From G965230615 sp965230615 (GTDB taxonomy: Bacteria; Pseudomonadota; Gammaproteobacteria; HTCC5015), in contig OZ246012.1 in assembly GCA_965230615.1 (NCBI GenBank), forward strand, positions 2,542,001 through 2,606,000: DNA of 64,000 bases, in the 5' to 3' direction. A program made the translations under genes and the position numbers. Shown piece after piece: positions 1 to 8,978 of the stretch. Numbering within the stretch: the first letter of the stretch is position 1; each line of letters starts with the position of its first letter. Below the pieces are notes generated by a model. That model was not told where the DNA came from. It was given only the letters and a program-made list of their open reading frames with translations, and did no database searches.

Positions 1-26
1 AGCATTGGCAATACTTCAAAGCTAAG

Positions 27-2207
27 CTAATAGTAGCTTTTCTTACTCTCTGCCAACTTTAATAAGCTCGGCGCAGGACTAAAGCGCTCACCCAAACTCG
101 CCTGATAGGCTTGCAGCTTCTCAACAACCACTGCCGCCCCTAAGCTATCGATGTAACGGAATGGCCCTCCTCTGAAAGCAGGAAAACCAATGCCAAAGAC
201 CGCACCTATATCGCCATCACGCGCATTGCTAATAACTTTCTTTTCCAAGCACAGCGCACACTCATTTAGCAATGGCAGCATGCAGCGATGTACAATATCT
301 TCAGCCGACATTTTTTTATTAGGCGCCACCTTCAAAACTTGATAAACCGACTCATCAATCTGCTTACCTTTACTTTTGCCGGTGTAATCATAAAAGCCAT
401 ATTTTACTTTCTTACCCAAACGCTTGGCGTCAACCAGCAAATCAAGCATTTCCGAGGCCTGCATGCGCTCACCATAGGCCTCCTCTAAAATATGCTGAAC
501 TTTTATACCAACATCAATACCCACCTCATCCATTAACTTAAATGGACCAACAGGCATTCCCCAACGCACAAAAGCTTTATCAATATCTTCTAATGGCACA
601 CCTTCCATTGCTAAATGCCCTGCTTCATTCAAATAAGGAAACAGCACACGATTTACATAAAAACCTGGCACATCTTTAACAACAATAACTGTCTTGCCTT
701 GCTGCTTACCAAACTTAACACAAGTTGCAATTGTTTGATCTGCAGTTTTAGTATGCTTAATAATTTCCAATAGCGGCATTTTTTCTACTGGCGAGAAATA
801 ATGCATTCCAATAATATTTTCTGGGCGCTTAGCTCCTCGCGCTATATCTTTGATGGGTATAGAAGAAGTGTTGGTGGCAAACACAATATCTTTATCTCCC
901 AAACCTTCAATATCACTCACCATTTGCCGCTTTAAACCCGCATCTTCAAAAACAGCTTCAATAATCAAATCGGCCTCACTAAAACCGGCATAATCTAATG
1001 AACCTGTCAGACTATTAAGTTTGCGCTTAGCATCCGGCCTGCTAATTATTCGTCGCTTAATACGAGCCTGATAATAATCATAAATGTGCTTAAAAACACC
1101 TCGAATACCATCATCTCGAATATCTTTTACTCTGACAGCTGCATCCGCCTTGTCTAATGATACAGCTGCAATACCGCCGCCCATGAGCCCGCCACCTAGC
1201 ACGCCGATATTGCTGACTGGTTTGGCCTGTATGGCTGGATCAGCCACAAACGTTTCTTTCTTTAATTCGGTATGTGAAAAATAAATGCCTATCAGCTGCT
1301 TTGATTCGGGTGTTACTGCAAGATAGCCAAAGCCTTGCAGCTCATTCTCCAACGCTACCTCTATGTCACGTTCTATACCATATTGCACAACATCAATAAT
1401 TTTCTCTGGCGCCGGATAATTGCCTTTGGTTTTAGCAATAATTTTCTTACGTGCTTGATCAAATAAAATTTTCCGACCAAAGGCATTTTTTTCCAGCAAC
1501 AGACGCTGCATACCCTGCACAGATAAATACTCTTTAAATGAAGTTTTCTTGGCAGAGCGCCCCGCTACCAAGCTTAAGGCCTTTTTAGCGGCAACGGTTA
1601 ACAAGATACTGTTCGGCACGACATCATCCACCAAACCCATTCGCTTGGCTTTTTTAGCACGCACATGTTTGCCGGTTACCATCATATCCAAAGCATTAGC
1701 AATACCAATCAAACGTGGTAAACGCTGCGAACCACCAAAGCCAGGCAGCACCCCAAGCTGCACTTCCGGCAAGCCAAGCGCAGTTTTAGCATCATCAGTC
1801 ACGATACGCCCATGACAAGCCAGCGCTAACTCACAGCCACCTCCCAGCGCAACACCATGAATAGCAGCGACAAAAGGTTTTCGACTTGACGCTATCTTAT
1901 TCATAATGCCATGGCCAACTCGCGCTTTCTCTGCAGCTTCTTCAGCAGTTGCCATAGCCTGAATCATTTTAATATCTGCGCCAGCAATGAAAGAGTCTGC
2001 TTTACCACTGATAATCACAGCTGCCTTCACAGCATTGTTCGCCAGCACTTCGTCAATAGCAGCATGCGCCGCATCATAAAAACCAGCACGCAAGATATTC
2101 ATGCGCTCACCAGGCACATCAATGGTTAATACAGCAACACCGTCTTCACCCACTGCAACGGTTATATCAGCCTGATCTTGCTCACCAATCTGTTCACTCA
2201 CTGTCAT
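27..2207 (-). CDS. fadJ: Fatty acid oxidation complex alpha subunit (FadJ type)
   Basis: Multifunctional beta-oxidation enzyme: enoyl-CoA hydratase followed by 3-hydroxyacyl-CoA dehydrogenase, acting in the cytoplasm with the FadI thiolase. The N-terminal crotonase domain has GGGCE (Glu126) and GLPE (Glu148), the two general acid/base glutamates; their 22-residue spacing fits FadJ rather than FadB. A Rossmann motif GVLGGGLMGGG lies at about 335-345, and the 3HCDH motif HYFSP follows. The open frame extends further upstream, but the ATG at 2207 shares its A with the fadI stop codon (TGATG), giving 726 residues, the usual family length. Translational coupling to fadI is likely. The strictly anaerobic-type name is by homology only; the aerobic FadB role is also possible. 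Confidence 0.93.
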   Translation of the reverse strand: MTVSEQIGEQDQADITVAVGEDGVAVLTIDVPGERMNILRAGFYDAAHAAIDEVLANNAVKAAVIISGKADSFIAGADIKMIQAMATAEEAAEKARVGHGIMNKIASSRKPFVAAIHGVALGGGCELALACHGRIVTDDAKTALGLPEVQLGVLPGFGGSQRLPRLIGIANALDMMVTGKHVRAKKAKRMGLVDDVVPNSILLTVAAKKALSLVAGRSAKKTSFKEYLSVQGMQRLLLEKNAFGRKILFDQARKKIIAKTKGNYPAPEKIIDVVQYGIERDIEVALENELQGFGYLAVTPESKQLIGIYFSHTELKKETFVADPAIQAKPVSNIGVLGGGLMGGGIAAVSLDKADAAVRVKDIRDDGIRGVFKHIYDYYQARIKRRIISRPDAKRKLNSLTGSLDYAGFSEADLIIEAVFEDAGLKRQMVSDIEGLGDKDIVFATNTSSIPIKDIARGAKRPENIIGMHYFSPVEKMPLLEIIKHTKTADQTIATCVKFGKQQGKTVIVVKDVPGFYVNRVLFPYLNEAGHLAMEGVPLEDIDKAFVRWGMPVGPFKLMDEVGIDVGIKVQHILEEAYGERMQASEMLDLLVDAKRLGKKVKYGFYDYTGKSKGKQIDESVYQVLKVAPNKKMSAEDIVHRCMLPLLNECALCLEKKVISNARDGDIGAVFGIGFPAFRGGPFRYIDSLGAAVVVEKLQAYQASLGERFSPAPSLLKLAESKKSYY

Positions 2208-3511
2208 CAGTCTGCCTCCACAATAATCGCTGCGCCTAAGCCACCTGCCGCACAAGCGGTTGCCAAACCTAAGCCACCACCACGCCGACCCAACTCTCGT
2301 AGTAGCTGAATGATCATACGTCCCCCAGTCGCAGCAAAGGGGTGCCCAAAAGCCAAGGAACCACCTAAGACATTAAGCTTGTCCATATCCACTTCACCCA
2401 CTGGTTGACTGCGGTTTAATTGCTCCTCTGCAAACACTTTTGACTCCCATGCCTGTAAGACACTTAAGGTTTGCGCAGCAAAAGCTTCATGAATATCAAC
2501 CAAAGTAAGGTCTTTAAAACTAATACCAGCACGATCCAAGGCAATGGGTGCAGCATAAGCAGGCCCCATCAGTAAGTCGTGTTTCACATGGTTAGCAGTA
2601 AAAGCATAGCTCTTTATAAAGCCCAAAGGCTCATAGCCCAAGGCTTTGGCCTGGCTCTCGCGCATTAGAATCAATGCTGAAGCGCCGTCGGTTAATGGCG
2701 TACTGTTTGCCGCTGTCACACTGCCATGCTTACGATCAAATGCTGGCCTGAGTTTAGCTAACTTTTCTAAGCTCGAATCAGCCCGAATATTGTCATCTCG
2801 CAACAATGTCGTCATATAAGGTGGCACATTGGAATGCATCACCTCATCATCCAACTTACCTTCCTCCCAGGCTTTGTGCGCTAACTGATGCGAGCGCAAT
2901 GCAAATTCATCCTGCGCATGCCGGCTAATGCCATGATCACGTGCCATTTGTTCAGCACTATCCCCCATGCGCAAGCCCGTAGAATACTCAGCCGCACTCG
3001 GTGGTACCGGCAAAAAATCTTTGGGCCGTAATTTACTAAAAAGTTTTATTTTCTCTGGCAGGGTTCTTAGCTTGGTTGATTGAATCAAGGTATCGGCTAA
3101 TTTTCTGGATACTTGTACGGCAAGCACACTGGTTGAATCAGCACCGCCCGCTAAACCGACGTTGATATCGCCTAACAATATCGCTTCGGCAATATTGACT
3201 GTGGCTTGCAAACTGGTTGCGCAAGCACGTGATACACTGTAGGCATCCGTAGATACCGGCAAACCTGTGGACAATACGACTTCCCTGGCGATATTGGGTG
3301 CTTCAGGTAATAACATGACCTGTCCATAGACAACTCGCTCAATAAGGTCAGGGTTGATTTCAGTGCGTACCAACAACTCGCTTACAACATGAGCACCTAA
3401 ATCAATCGCACTCACCTGTTGATAAAATCCTCCCTGACGAGAAAATGGCGTTCGCAAACCTGCTACAACAGCAATGCGATCCGTTGTGTGCGCCATTTCA
3501 AATTTCGCCAT
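2207..3511 (-). CDS. fadI: Acetyl-CoA acyltransferase, FadI-type thiolase
   Basis: 3-ketoacyl-CoA thiolase (434 residues) that releases acetyl-CoA in the last step of fatty acid beta-oxidation; beta subunit partner of the downstream FadJ. The nucleophilic Cys97 sits in SRACATS. The C-terminal motifs GHPFAATGGR and ACAAGGLG carry the second His and Cys of the active site. Sequence blocks such as PEAPNIARE and AEYSTGLRMGD match the FadI branch as I remember it. The ATG at 3511 is preceded by GGGAGG seven bases upstream, a strong ribosome binding site. First gene of the two-gene operon; the promoter should lie in the 312-base gap upstream. Confidence 0.94.
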   Translation of the reverse strand: MAKFEMAHTTDRIAVVAGLRTPFSRQGGFYQQVSAIDLGAHVVSELLVRTEINPDLIERVVYGQVMLLPEAPNIAREVVLSTGLPVSTDAYSVSRACATSLQATVNIAEAILLGDINVGLAGGADSTSVLAVQVSRKLADTLIQSTKLRTLPEKIKLFSKLRPKDFLPVPPSAAEYSTGLRMGDSAEQMARDHGISRHAQDEFALRSHQLAHKAWEEGKLDDEVMHSNVPPYMTTLLRDDNIRADSSLEKLAKLRPAFDRKHGSVTAANSTPLTDGASALILMRESQAKALGYEPLGFIKSYAFTANHVKHDLLMGPAYAAPIALDRAGISFKDLTLVDIHEAFAAQTLSVLQAWESKVFAEEQLNRSQPVGEVDMDKLNVLGGSLAFGHPFAATGGRMIIQLLRELGRRGGGLGLATACAAGGLGAAIIVEAD

Positions 3512-3823
3512 AACAGCCTCCCATCCGATTAAGAGTTATTACCTTCAGTAATAAAGAAACCTCTACTGACCGCCAGAGGTGTATACAGCATAAGGGGGTA
3601 CCGCCATTTCCCTATATACATTAAGTTTATGAAAAATAGCCAAAAAAGCCTATTTTTTGCGCTTTATACTTTGATATCACCAAGCGTTAATGGTTCAGCG
3701 TGAAAATGTAACAGTCTCTATCTCTTTATACCTAATGATAACTATAAATAAAAACAGCGTATATTACATTTGTACGTCTAACGATGAAGCAAAACCAGAT
3801 TCAATATGCTCAGCACGCGATTA
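3512..3823. other. Intergenic region upstream of fadI
   Basis: About 310 AT-rich bases between the fadI start and the folA stop. It must contain the leftward fadI promoter and the folA 3' end. I found no convincing operator, terminator hairpin or small gene. The plus-strand open frames that run from here into folA look like antisense shadows. Confidence 0.5.
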
Positions 3824-4318
3824 TCAGGTTTTACGATCCAAGGTCAAAAAACGATAGGGCAAGACATGACCTTTGTCTACATGCTGTCCTTCCTGAACAT
3901 CAACAGTATACCAATCATGCGTATCATAAACAGGGAACCAAGCATCACCTTCGAATGTTTTATCAATAATAGTGAGGTAGAGTCGGTCAGCCCTGCTAAG
4001 GGTTAAGTCATAAATACTGGCCCCGCCGATCACCATGATTTCTTCAACATCAGCAGCACAGGCAAGTGCCGCGTCAATACTATGCACAACCTCGCAACCA
4101 GCTTGAGAATAAGCCTTGTCACGGCTGATTACAATATTTTTGCGGCCAGGCAAAGGCCGACCAATGGACTCATAGGTTTTGCGCCCCATCAAAATTGGCT
4201 TAGCCATCGTAACATCTTTAAAATGGCGTAAATCAGCGGGCAAATGCCAAGGTAACTGATTATCACGTCCGATCAGACGATTATGGTCCATTGCTGCAAT
4301 TAAAGAAATTCGACTCAT
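3824..4318 (-). CDS. folA: Dihydrofolate reductase
   Basis: NADPH-dependent reduction of dihydrofolate to tetrahydrofolate, closing the cycle with thymidylate synthase. The 164 residues are the usual length. Visible motifs: NQLPWHLPADLRHF with the catalytic Asp, GRKTYESIGRPLPGR for NADPH binding, and VIGGASIYD. Its ATG overlaps the phrB stop by four bases (ATGA), so it is translationally coupled to the photolyase. Photolyases of this class often carry methenyl-tetrahydrofolate as antenna, so the coupling has a plausible biochemical logic. thyA lies on the same strand 10 kb away, with the light-response island between the two. Confidence 0.95.
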   Translation of the reverse strand: MSRISLIAAMDHNRLIGRDNQLPWHLPADLRHFKDVTMAKPILMGRKTYESIGRPLPGRKNIVISRDKAYSQAGCEVVHSIDAALACAADVEEIMVIGGASIYDLTLSRADRLYLTIIDKTFEGDAWFPVYDTHDWYTVDVQEGQHVDKGHVLPYRFLTLDRKT

Positions 4319-5766
4319 TTACCTGCCCTGCATTGCTGATAAGCCTGCAACGCAGCCTGTCGGCTTTGTTGCAAATCGACGATTGGCTCAGGATAATTCT
4401 CACCCAACACAACATTGGCCTCACTCAAAACAGTCGTGGGCGCTAACCACGGCTTATGGATATACTGCCCCGGCAACTTTGCCAGCTCCGGCAACCAGGT
4501 TCTGACATAATTACCTGCGGCATCAAAGCGTTCACCCTGTGTTACAGGATTAAAAATACGGAAGTATGGTGCCGCATCCGCACCACTACCCGCAACCCAT
4601 TGCCAACCTAGCGTATTATTGGCCAAATCAGCATCAAGCAGCGTATCCCAAAACCAATTAGCGCCCTCTTGCCAGGGAATCAATAAGTTTTTGGTCAACA
4701 ACGATGCCACGATCATTCTAACCCGGTTATGCATCCAACCAGTATGCCAAAGCTGCCGCATACCCGCATCAACAATTGGGATACCCGTTACCCCCTGCTG
4801 CCACCGCTGCAAATCGCCTGCATAGTTCTGCCGCCAAGGAAATGAAGCAAATGCCTGTTTCAAAGGTTTGTTAACGGTATACGGGAAGTGAAACAGCAAG
4901 TAATGTGCGAAATCTCGCCACACCAGCTGCTTTAAGTAAGCCTCGCCACCTTGCACAACCCCCGGCTTGGTAGAGGCCTGCATAAGACGTAAAACTTTGT
5001 GATAAATTTGTCGCGGTGATAGCTCACCAAAATGCAAATAAGGCGATAATAACGAGGTACCTTCATACTCAGGTAAGTCACGATCAGTAGGATAGTTAAC
5101 GATAATATCGTCGCTGAGTTCACGCAACTGATGCTGCGCAGCGGGCTCACCTGGCGACCAGTGCGCCTCCAAACCACCATACCACTTAATATCAGGTAAT
5201 AGCTCAAGCGTGTTTAGCGGTACTTTTTTTAACTTAGCTGGCAAGGCAGGCATGCTACGCGGGCTAGCATGTAACTTGGCGGGATCATATTCGCGCTGGT
5301 ACGTTTTCCAAAAAGGCGTATAAACCTGATAAATAGTACCCTGACGAGTTTTTACCTGCCAAGGCTCTTGCAGCATTGAAGCAGCAAAGCTCTTACAAGA
5401 TACACTTTTCTCTGCCAGGCCTTCTTTGATGCTTTTATCTCGATCAATCAGCACCGGCTCATACAAGCGATTCCAAAATACATATTCTGCTTTTAATGTG
5501 TCAGCCAGTTCAGATAAAACCGTGAGTGCCTGGCCTTGTCGAAGCAATAAGTCACTGCCTTTAGCTCGCAAGCTTGCCTGCAAGGATTGCAAACTATGAT
5601 GCAACCACCAGCGGCTCGCCTCGCCTATAGGCCAGCGATATTTCAAATAACTCTCATCATGTATATACAGCGGCACGACGTGAGTCGCTGCTTTTAATGC
5701 CGCTGTTAATGCTGGATTATCGGCAAGGCGCAGATCACGGCGCAACCAAACAATCGCAACTGTCAT
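4315..5766 (-). CDS. phrB: Deoxyribodipyrimidine photolyase (class I CPD)
   Basis: Light-driven repair of cyclobutane pyrimidine dimers using FADH- and an antenna pigment. 483 residues, close to E. coli PhrB. The N-terminal Rossmann domain starts VWLRRDLRLADNPAL; WNRLYEP near residue 100 includes the Glu expected for folate antenna binding. The FAD domain contains the hallmark blocks MHNRVRM, WFWDTL, DADLANN and GWQW. It starts three bases after the stop of the diiron gene and overlaps folA by four bases, forming a three-gene operon. That operon diverges from the MerR/B12 regulator operon, which predicts light induction. High confidence for photolyase; substrate class is from motif similarity. 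Confidence 0.95.
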   Translation of the reverse strand: MTVAIVWLRRDLRLADNPALTAALKAATHVVPLYIHDESYLKYRWPIGEASRWWLHHSLQSLQASLRAKGSDLLLRQGQALTVLSELADTLKAEYVFWNRLYEPVLIDRDKSIKEGLAEKSVSCKSFAASMLQEPWQVKTRQGTIYQVYTPFWKTYQREYDPAKLHASPRSMPALPAKLKKVPLNTLELLPDIKWYGGLEAHWSPGEPAAQHQLRELSDDIIVNYPTDRDLPEYEGTSLLSPYLHFGELSPRQIYHKVLRLMQASTKPGVVQGGEAYLKQLVWRDFAHYLLFHFPYTVNKPLKQAFASFPWRQNYAGDLQRWQQGVTGIPIVDAGMRQLWHTGWMHNRVRMIVASLLTKNLLIPWQEGANWFWDTLLDADLANNTLGWQWVAGSGADAAPYFRIFNPVTQGERFDAAGNYVRTWLPELAKLPGQYIHKPWLAPTTVLSEANVVLGENYPEPIVDLQQSRQAALQAYQQCRAGK

Positions 5767-5769
5767 CGC

Positions 5770-6603
5770 TTATTCAGCAATCAGTGCACTCAGTTGCTTT
5801 CTATACATACGCAAATCTTTGGTTGTATCCAATGTCTCATTAAACAAACTGGATAGCTTGCTTAATATGGCATTGACGACCTTATTCTCCCAATCAACAT
5901 TAAAGTTAATCTGGTTATCCAGCCACTTTTCCAGCCACTCTGGGTCAGGCAGTCGACTTTGCACTGTATCATTAGGGAACATGGATTTATTGACATGCAA
6001 ATTTGTCGGGTGCATCGCGCGTGCAGTTTTGGTATTGGTCATCAAAACACCAATTTTGGCAAACGCCATTTTGGCGGTATCGCCAAGCTGATCAATCGCT
6101 TTTTTCATATATCGCATATAACAGGATGCATGTCGCGCTTCATCACTCGACAGTATCGTGTATATTTTTTGGATCAGTGGCTCTGTATGCCACTCAGCAG
6201 CACGCCGATACCAATGCGTTAGCCGTACTTCGCCACAAAAGTGCAGCATGAGTGTTTCAACTGCCGGGGCTGGATCAAACTCAAATCGCACAGCATGCAA
6301 TTCTTCTTCTGTGGGTAGCATATCAGGGCGAAACCGCTCCAGGTATTCCAGCAGCACCAGCGCATGCTTCTGCTCTTCATAGAACCAAACTGACATAAAT
6401 GCTGAAAAATCAGAATCATCACGGTTATCCCGCAAAAACATCTCGGTCGCAGGCAATGCAGACCATTCTGTTACTGCATTGAGCTTAATTGTCTCGGCCT
6501 GTTCATCCGTCAGTTTATCTGCTTCGAACTCATCCCATGGAATATCATGCTGCATATGCCAACGTGCTTTTTCAAGCGTTTTGTATAATTTAGGGTATAA
6601 CAT
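5770..6603 (-). CDS. Diiron ferritin-like / acyl-ACP desaturase-like protein
   Basis: A 277-residue helical protein with two diiron carboxylate motifs, EEQKH and DEARH, plus further Glu residues in NAVTEW and CGEVRLTHW. This pattern fits the soluble type-2 acyl-ACP desaturase/ferritin-like superfamily. Such enzymes use O2 to insert double bonds into acyl chains, but substrate and product cannot be read here. The open frame can start at a TTG (6627), but AAGAG eight bases before the ATG at 6603 supports the latter. It is the first gene of the desaturase-phrB-folA operon, divergent from genes for a methyltransferase, flavin oxidoreductase and SDR, so a role in fatty-acyl modification is inferred. 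Confidence 0.75.
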   Translation of the reverse strand: MLYPKLYKTLEKARWHMQHDIPWDEFEADKLTDEQAETIKLNAVTEWSALPATEMFLRDNRDDSDFSAFMSVWFYEEQKHALVLLEYLERFRPDMLPTEEELHAVRFEFDPAPAVETLMLHFCGEVRLTHWYRRAAEWHTEPLIQKIYTILSSDEARHASCYMRYMKKAIDQLGDTAKMAFAKIGVLMTNTKTARAMHPTNLHVNKSMFPNDTVQSRLPDPEWLEKWLDNQINFNVDWENKVVNAILSKLSSLFNETLDTTKDLRMYRKQLSALIAE

Positions 6604-6745
6604 CTGGTTCTCTTGTTTTGCTACCAAATAGGACTTCCAAGCCCACAGCAGAAATTTCGTGCTAAACCCCCACTGCTAACAGGCATCGAACGCCTGACCG
6701 CTTAGACCAATGAGCGTATTCTATAAGTTCTACACGCCTAAATAT

Positions 6746-6780
6746 AGTACAAACAACACAAACCTATACGATACTGTACA
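6746..6780 (-). promoter_or_regulatory. Candidate operator region for leftward desaturase-phrB-folA operon
   Basis: A TGTACA box at 6775-6780 and an AGTACA near-copy at 6746-6751 flank this stretch, about 145-175 bases upstream of the desaturase ATG. Read leftward, a TATATT hexamer (5/6 match to a -10) lies near 6741-6746, but I find no good -35. The boxes match those in the rightward promoter, suggesting that one regulator controls both directions. The box is seen; the function is inference. Confidence 0.4.
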
Positions 6781-6858
6781 ATATCCAGCCACCCCCAGCG
6801 CTCATCTTCACGAATTCTTCACAAAATTCAATTATTTACTTTAATGCACCTTGCGTTC

Positions 6859-6908
6859 TTGAAAACCTAACAGGGAATTCTATAATGTTTTGTACAATTT
6901 AATGTACA
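6859..6908 (+). promoter_or_regulatory. Sigma-70 promoter with two TGTACA operators (rightward operon)
   Basis: TTGAAA at 6859-6864 and a perfect TATAAT at 6881-6886, separated by 16 bases, form the strongest promoter I can see in the window. TGTACA occurs at 6891-6896, within the dyad TTGTACAA, and again at 6903-6908, exactly 12 bases apart. The first box covers the expected transcription start. This layout suits a repressor that blocks the promoter, most simply the MerR/B12 protein encoded third in the operon. The first gene starts at 6925. Confidence 0.65.
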
Positions 6909-6924
6909 AGCATGAGAGGCCAAT

Positions 6925-7479
6925 ATGGCTAAAAAGCACCTCATAATTCCCTTACTATGTTTATTGGCATTAGGTAACGTCCATGGCGTTGAAGTGCCGC
7001 AAACATTAAACGATGCCAGCAAGCTTAATCTAAACCGTATGGGTTACGGGGATATGCGGTGGCTAGGCTTGAAAATTTATTCGGCTGCTCTTTGGTCCAT
7101 TGACCCGGGTTTCAACGGGCTTGATTATCAACAAACGGTCATGCTTAGCATTGAATACAACAAAAACATTAGCCGCCAAAAACTGCTGTCAATCACAGCC
7201 AAACAATGGAAAAAGCTCGGTAAAACCAATACTGAGCAGCAAAGTCAATGGTTAGAGCAACTGCAGTCAATCTGGCCTGATGTGAAACCTGGCAGCATGA
7301 TTGCCAGTGTTGTACTGCCAGGCGAAGGCACTTATTTTTATGACCGTTCGCAATTGCTTGGCGCTATCAAAGACCCCGATTTTGGCCCTGATTTCCTAGA
7401 TATCTGGTTATCACCTGATTGCAAACTTAAATCACTGAGAAAAAAACTACTGGGCATCACTGGTAAAAATCAATCGTAA
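6925..7479 (+). CDS. Chalcone isomerase-like exported protein
   Basis: 184 residues with an N-terminal signal peptide (KKHLIIPLLCLLALGNVHG). The core, with GDMRWLGLKIYSAALW and LSIEYNKNISR, resembles the bacterial chalcone-isomerase-like family. In bacteria that fold is thought to bind fatty acids or act in the periplasm rather than cyclise chalcones; its activity is unknown. It is the first gene of the rightward operon, 17 bases after the second TGTACA box, and 11 bases before the DUF3833 lipoprotein gene. This pair recurs with CFA-type methyltransferases and photolyases in other proteobacteria as far as I recall, which points to a lipid role. Confidence 0.72.
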   Translation: MAKKHLIIPLLCLLALGNVHGVEVPQTLNDASKLNLNRMGYGDMRWLGLKIYSAALWSIDPGFNGLDYQQTVMLSIEYNKNISRQKLLSITAKQWKKLGKTNTEQQSQWLEQLQSIWPDVKPGSMIASVVLPGEGTYFYDRSQLLGAIKDPDFGPDFLDIWLSPDCKLKSLRKKLLGITGKNQS

Positions 7480-7490
7480 AGGTTACATCT

Positions 7491-8039
7491 GTGAACATTA
7501 TCAACAAATACTCTCAGCTTATCATCATTGGCTTTTTTACAATCCTGCTTAGCGCATGTTCTGTAACCAGTAAAGACTACCAGGGAACCCAACCTGCACT
7601 GGACCTAGAAACTTATCTCAACGGCCCTATAGAGGCCTGGGGCATGTTTCAGAACCGGCAAGGTAAAGTAGTCCGCCGCTTTCATGTCATAATGACAGCC
7701 ACCTGGCAAGACAATATATGCACACTGGACGAGAGATTCACTTACGACGATGGTGAGCAGCAACAACGCATCTGGACCATTGAAAAGCGTGGCCCACATG
7801 ACTATGTCGGCAAAGCTGATGATGTTATTGGCGAAGCCAAAGGCGAAGCCTATGGCAATGCACTTCGCTGGCGTTACACCTTACTATTACCGGTTGGCGA
7901 TAAGTCTTACCAAGTCAAATTCGACGATTGGATGTTTCTTATTGACGAGAACACTTTAATCAACAAAGCGAAAGTTAAAAAATTTGGCTTTACCGTCGGT
8001 GAAGTTACTTTGTTTTTCCGTCGTCAAGGAGCAATTTAA
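7491..8039 (+). CDS. DUF3833 family lipoprotein
   Basis: 182 residues, starting at GTG. The signal sequence ends in the lipobox LSAC, so it should be lipid-anchored, probably to the outer membrane. The mature part (YLNGPIEAWGMFQNRQGKVVRRF and an alternating strand pattern) fits the DUF3833 family, which has a predicted lipocalin-like or beta-barrel character and no known function. Its stop overlaps the start of the MerR gene (TAATG), so the regulator is translationally coupled to it. An acyl-chain binding or delivery role is a guess drawn only from the neighbouring lipid genes. Confidence 0.75.
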   Translation: MNIINKYSQLIIIGFFTILLSACSVTSKDYQGTQPALDLETYLNGPIEAWGMFQNRQGKVVRRFHVIMTATWQDNICTLDERFTYDDGEQQQRIWTIEKRGPHDYVGKADDVIGEAKGEAYGNALRWRYTLLLPVGDKSYQVKFDDWMFLIDENTLINKAKVKKFGFTVGEVTLFFRRQGAI

Positions 8040-8974
8040 TGCAGGACAGCAAAGACACTTTACGGGAAAAGTCTGCTGAGCTATACCCTATTAGAACGGT
8101 TGCCAATATTACTGGCATCAACTCTGTGACATTGCGTGCCTGGGAACGCCGTTATCAGCTTATCCAACCGTTACGAACAGAAACGGGACATCGTCTATAT
8201 AGCCAAACCGACATAGACAAAATCAATAAAGCGGCCGCCTTATTAGAAAAAGGCATTTCCATTAGTCAGGCCGCACAAATTCTTCTCAACAATAACGGCA
8301 GTCAGCTTGTGCCCGGACTAACTATATCTACTTGGCAAAACTACCGAGATAATATTATTCATGCCACCAGTCAATTTAATGAGCCACTACTCGAAGAAAC
8401 TTACCAACACGCGCTATCTTTATACCCCATACAAACTGTGACACGAATGCTAATCATCCCCTCACTGCAAGAGTTAGGCAACCGCTGGCAAACAGCGAAA
8501 ACCGGTATCGCTGAAGAGCATTTTTTCTCTGTGTTTTTGCGTAACAAATTAGGGGCCCGCTTTCACCATCGCAGCCGTAACAATAACGGCCCTAAACTGC
8601 TAGGCGCATGCCTGCCCAATGAATCCCATGAAATTGGCCTACTGCTTTTTGCACTTGCTGCCGATGAAAAAAATTATCAACAAATATTGCTCGGGGCAAA
8701 TATGCCTATCAAAGAATTAAAAGCAGCCTCACTAGAATCTAAGGTTGATGCCATTGTCTTATCAGGCAAATCGGAAACTGATATGCAGACGATAAAATCT
8801 AACCTCACAGAACTGGCATCCAATATCAACCTACCTGTTTTTGTCGGTGGTCACGTCAGCACTCTATTTGCCGACATGATTAAAGACACTGGCTGCATTG
8901 CCCTTGGAGATGATATTGATCAGGCCATATCGATATTAGACAAGCACTTAAAGCCTCAAGCAGCCCGGATATAA
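8039..8974 (+). CDS. MerR-family regulator with B12-binding domain (CarH/LitR-like light sensor)
   Basis: 311 residues. The N-terminal MerR helix-turn-helix spans about 15-85 (VTLRAWERRYQL, TGHRLYS). The C-terminal half has a helical bundle with W150-x9-E160-H161, followed by a Rossmann-type cobalamin domain with E195-S-H197-x2-G200. These are the two signatures of AdoCbl-dependent photoreceptors such as CarH and LitR: a tetramer binds DNA in the dark and dissociates when light breaks the Co-C bond. The lower-ligand His197 is present, so genuine B12 binding is likely. Class II LitR proteins that lack B12 binding are the alternative. Residue 151, after the Trp, is Gln, where I recall His132 in Thermus CarH. 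It probably represses both divergent promoters. Confidence 0.87.
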   Translation: MQDSKDTLREKSAELYPIRTVANITGINSVTLRAWERRYQLIQPLRTETGHRLYSQTDIDKINKAAALLEKGISISQAAQILLNNNGSQLVPGLTISTWQNYRDNIIHATSQFNEPLLEETYQHALSLYPIQTVTRMLIIPSLQELGNRWQTAKTGIAEEHFFSVFLRNKLGARFHHRSRNNNGPKLLGACLPNESHEIGLLLFALAADEKNYQQILLGANMPIKELKAASLESKVDAIVLSGKSETDMQTIKSNLTELASNINLPVFVGGHVSTLFADMIKDTGCIALGDDIDQAISILDKHLKPQAARI

Positions 8975-8978
8975 ACAC

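Noticed and set aside
3784..4006. Two plus-strand open frames beginning before folA
   Set aside because: They are antisense to the well-supported folA gene, have no ribosome binding site and no recognisable protein features.
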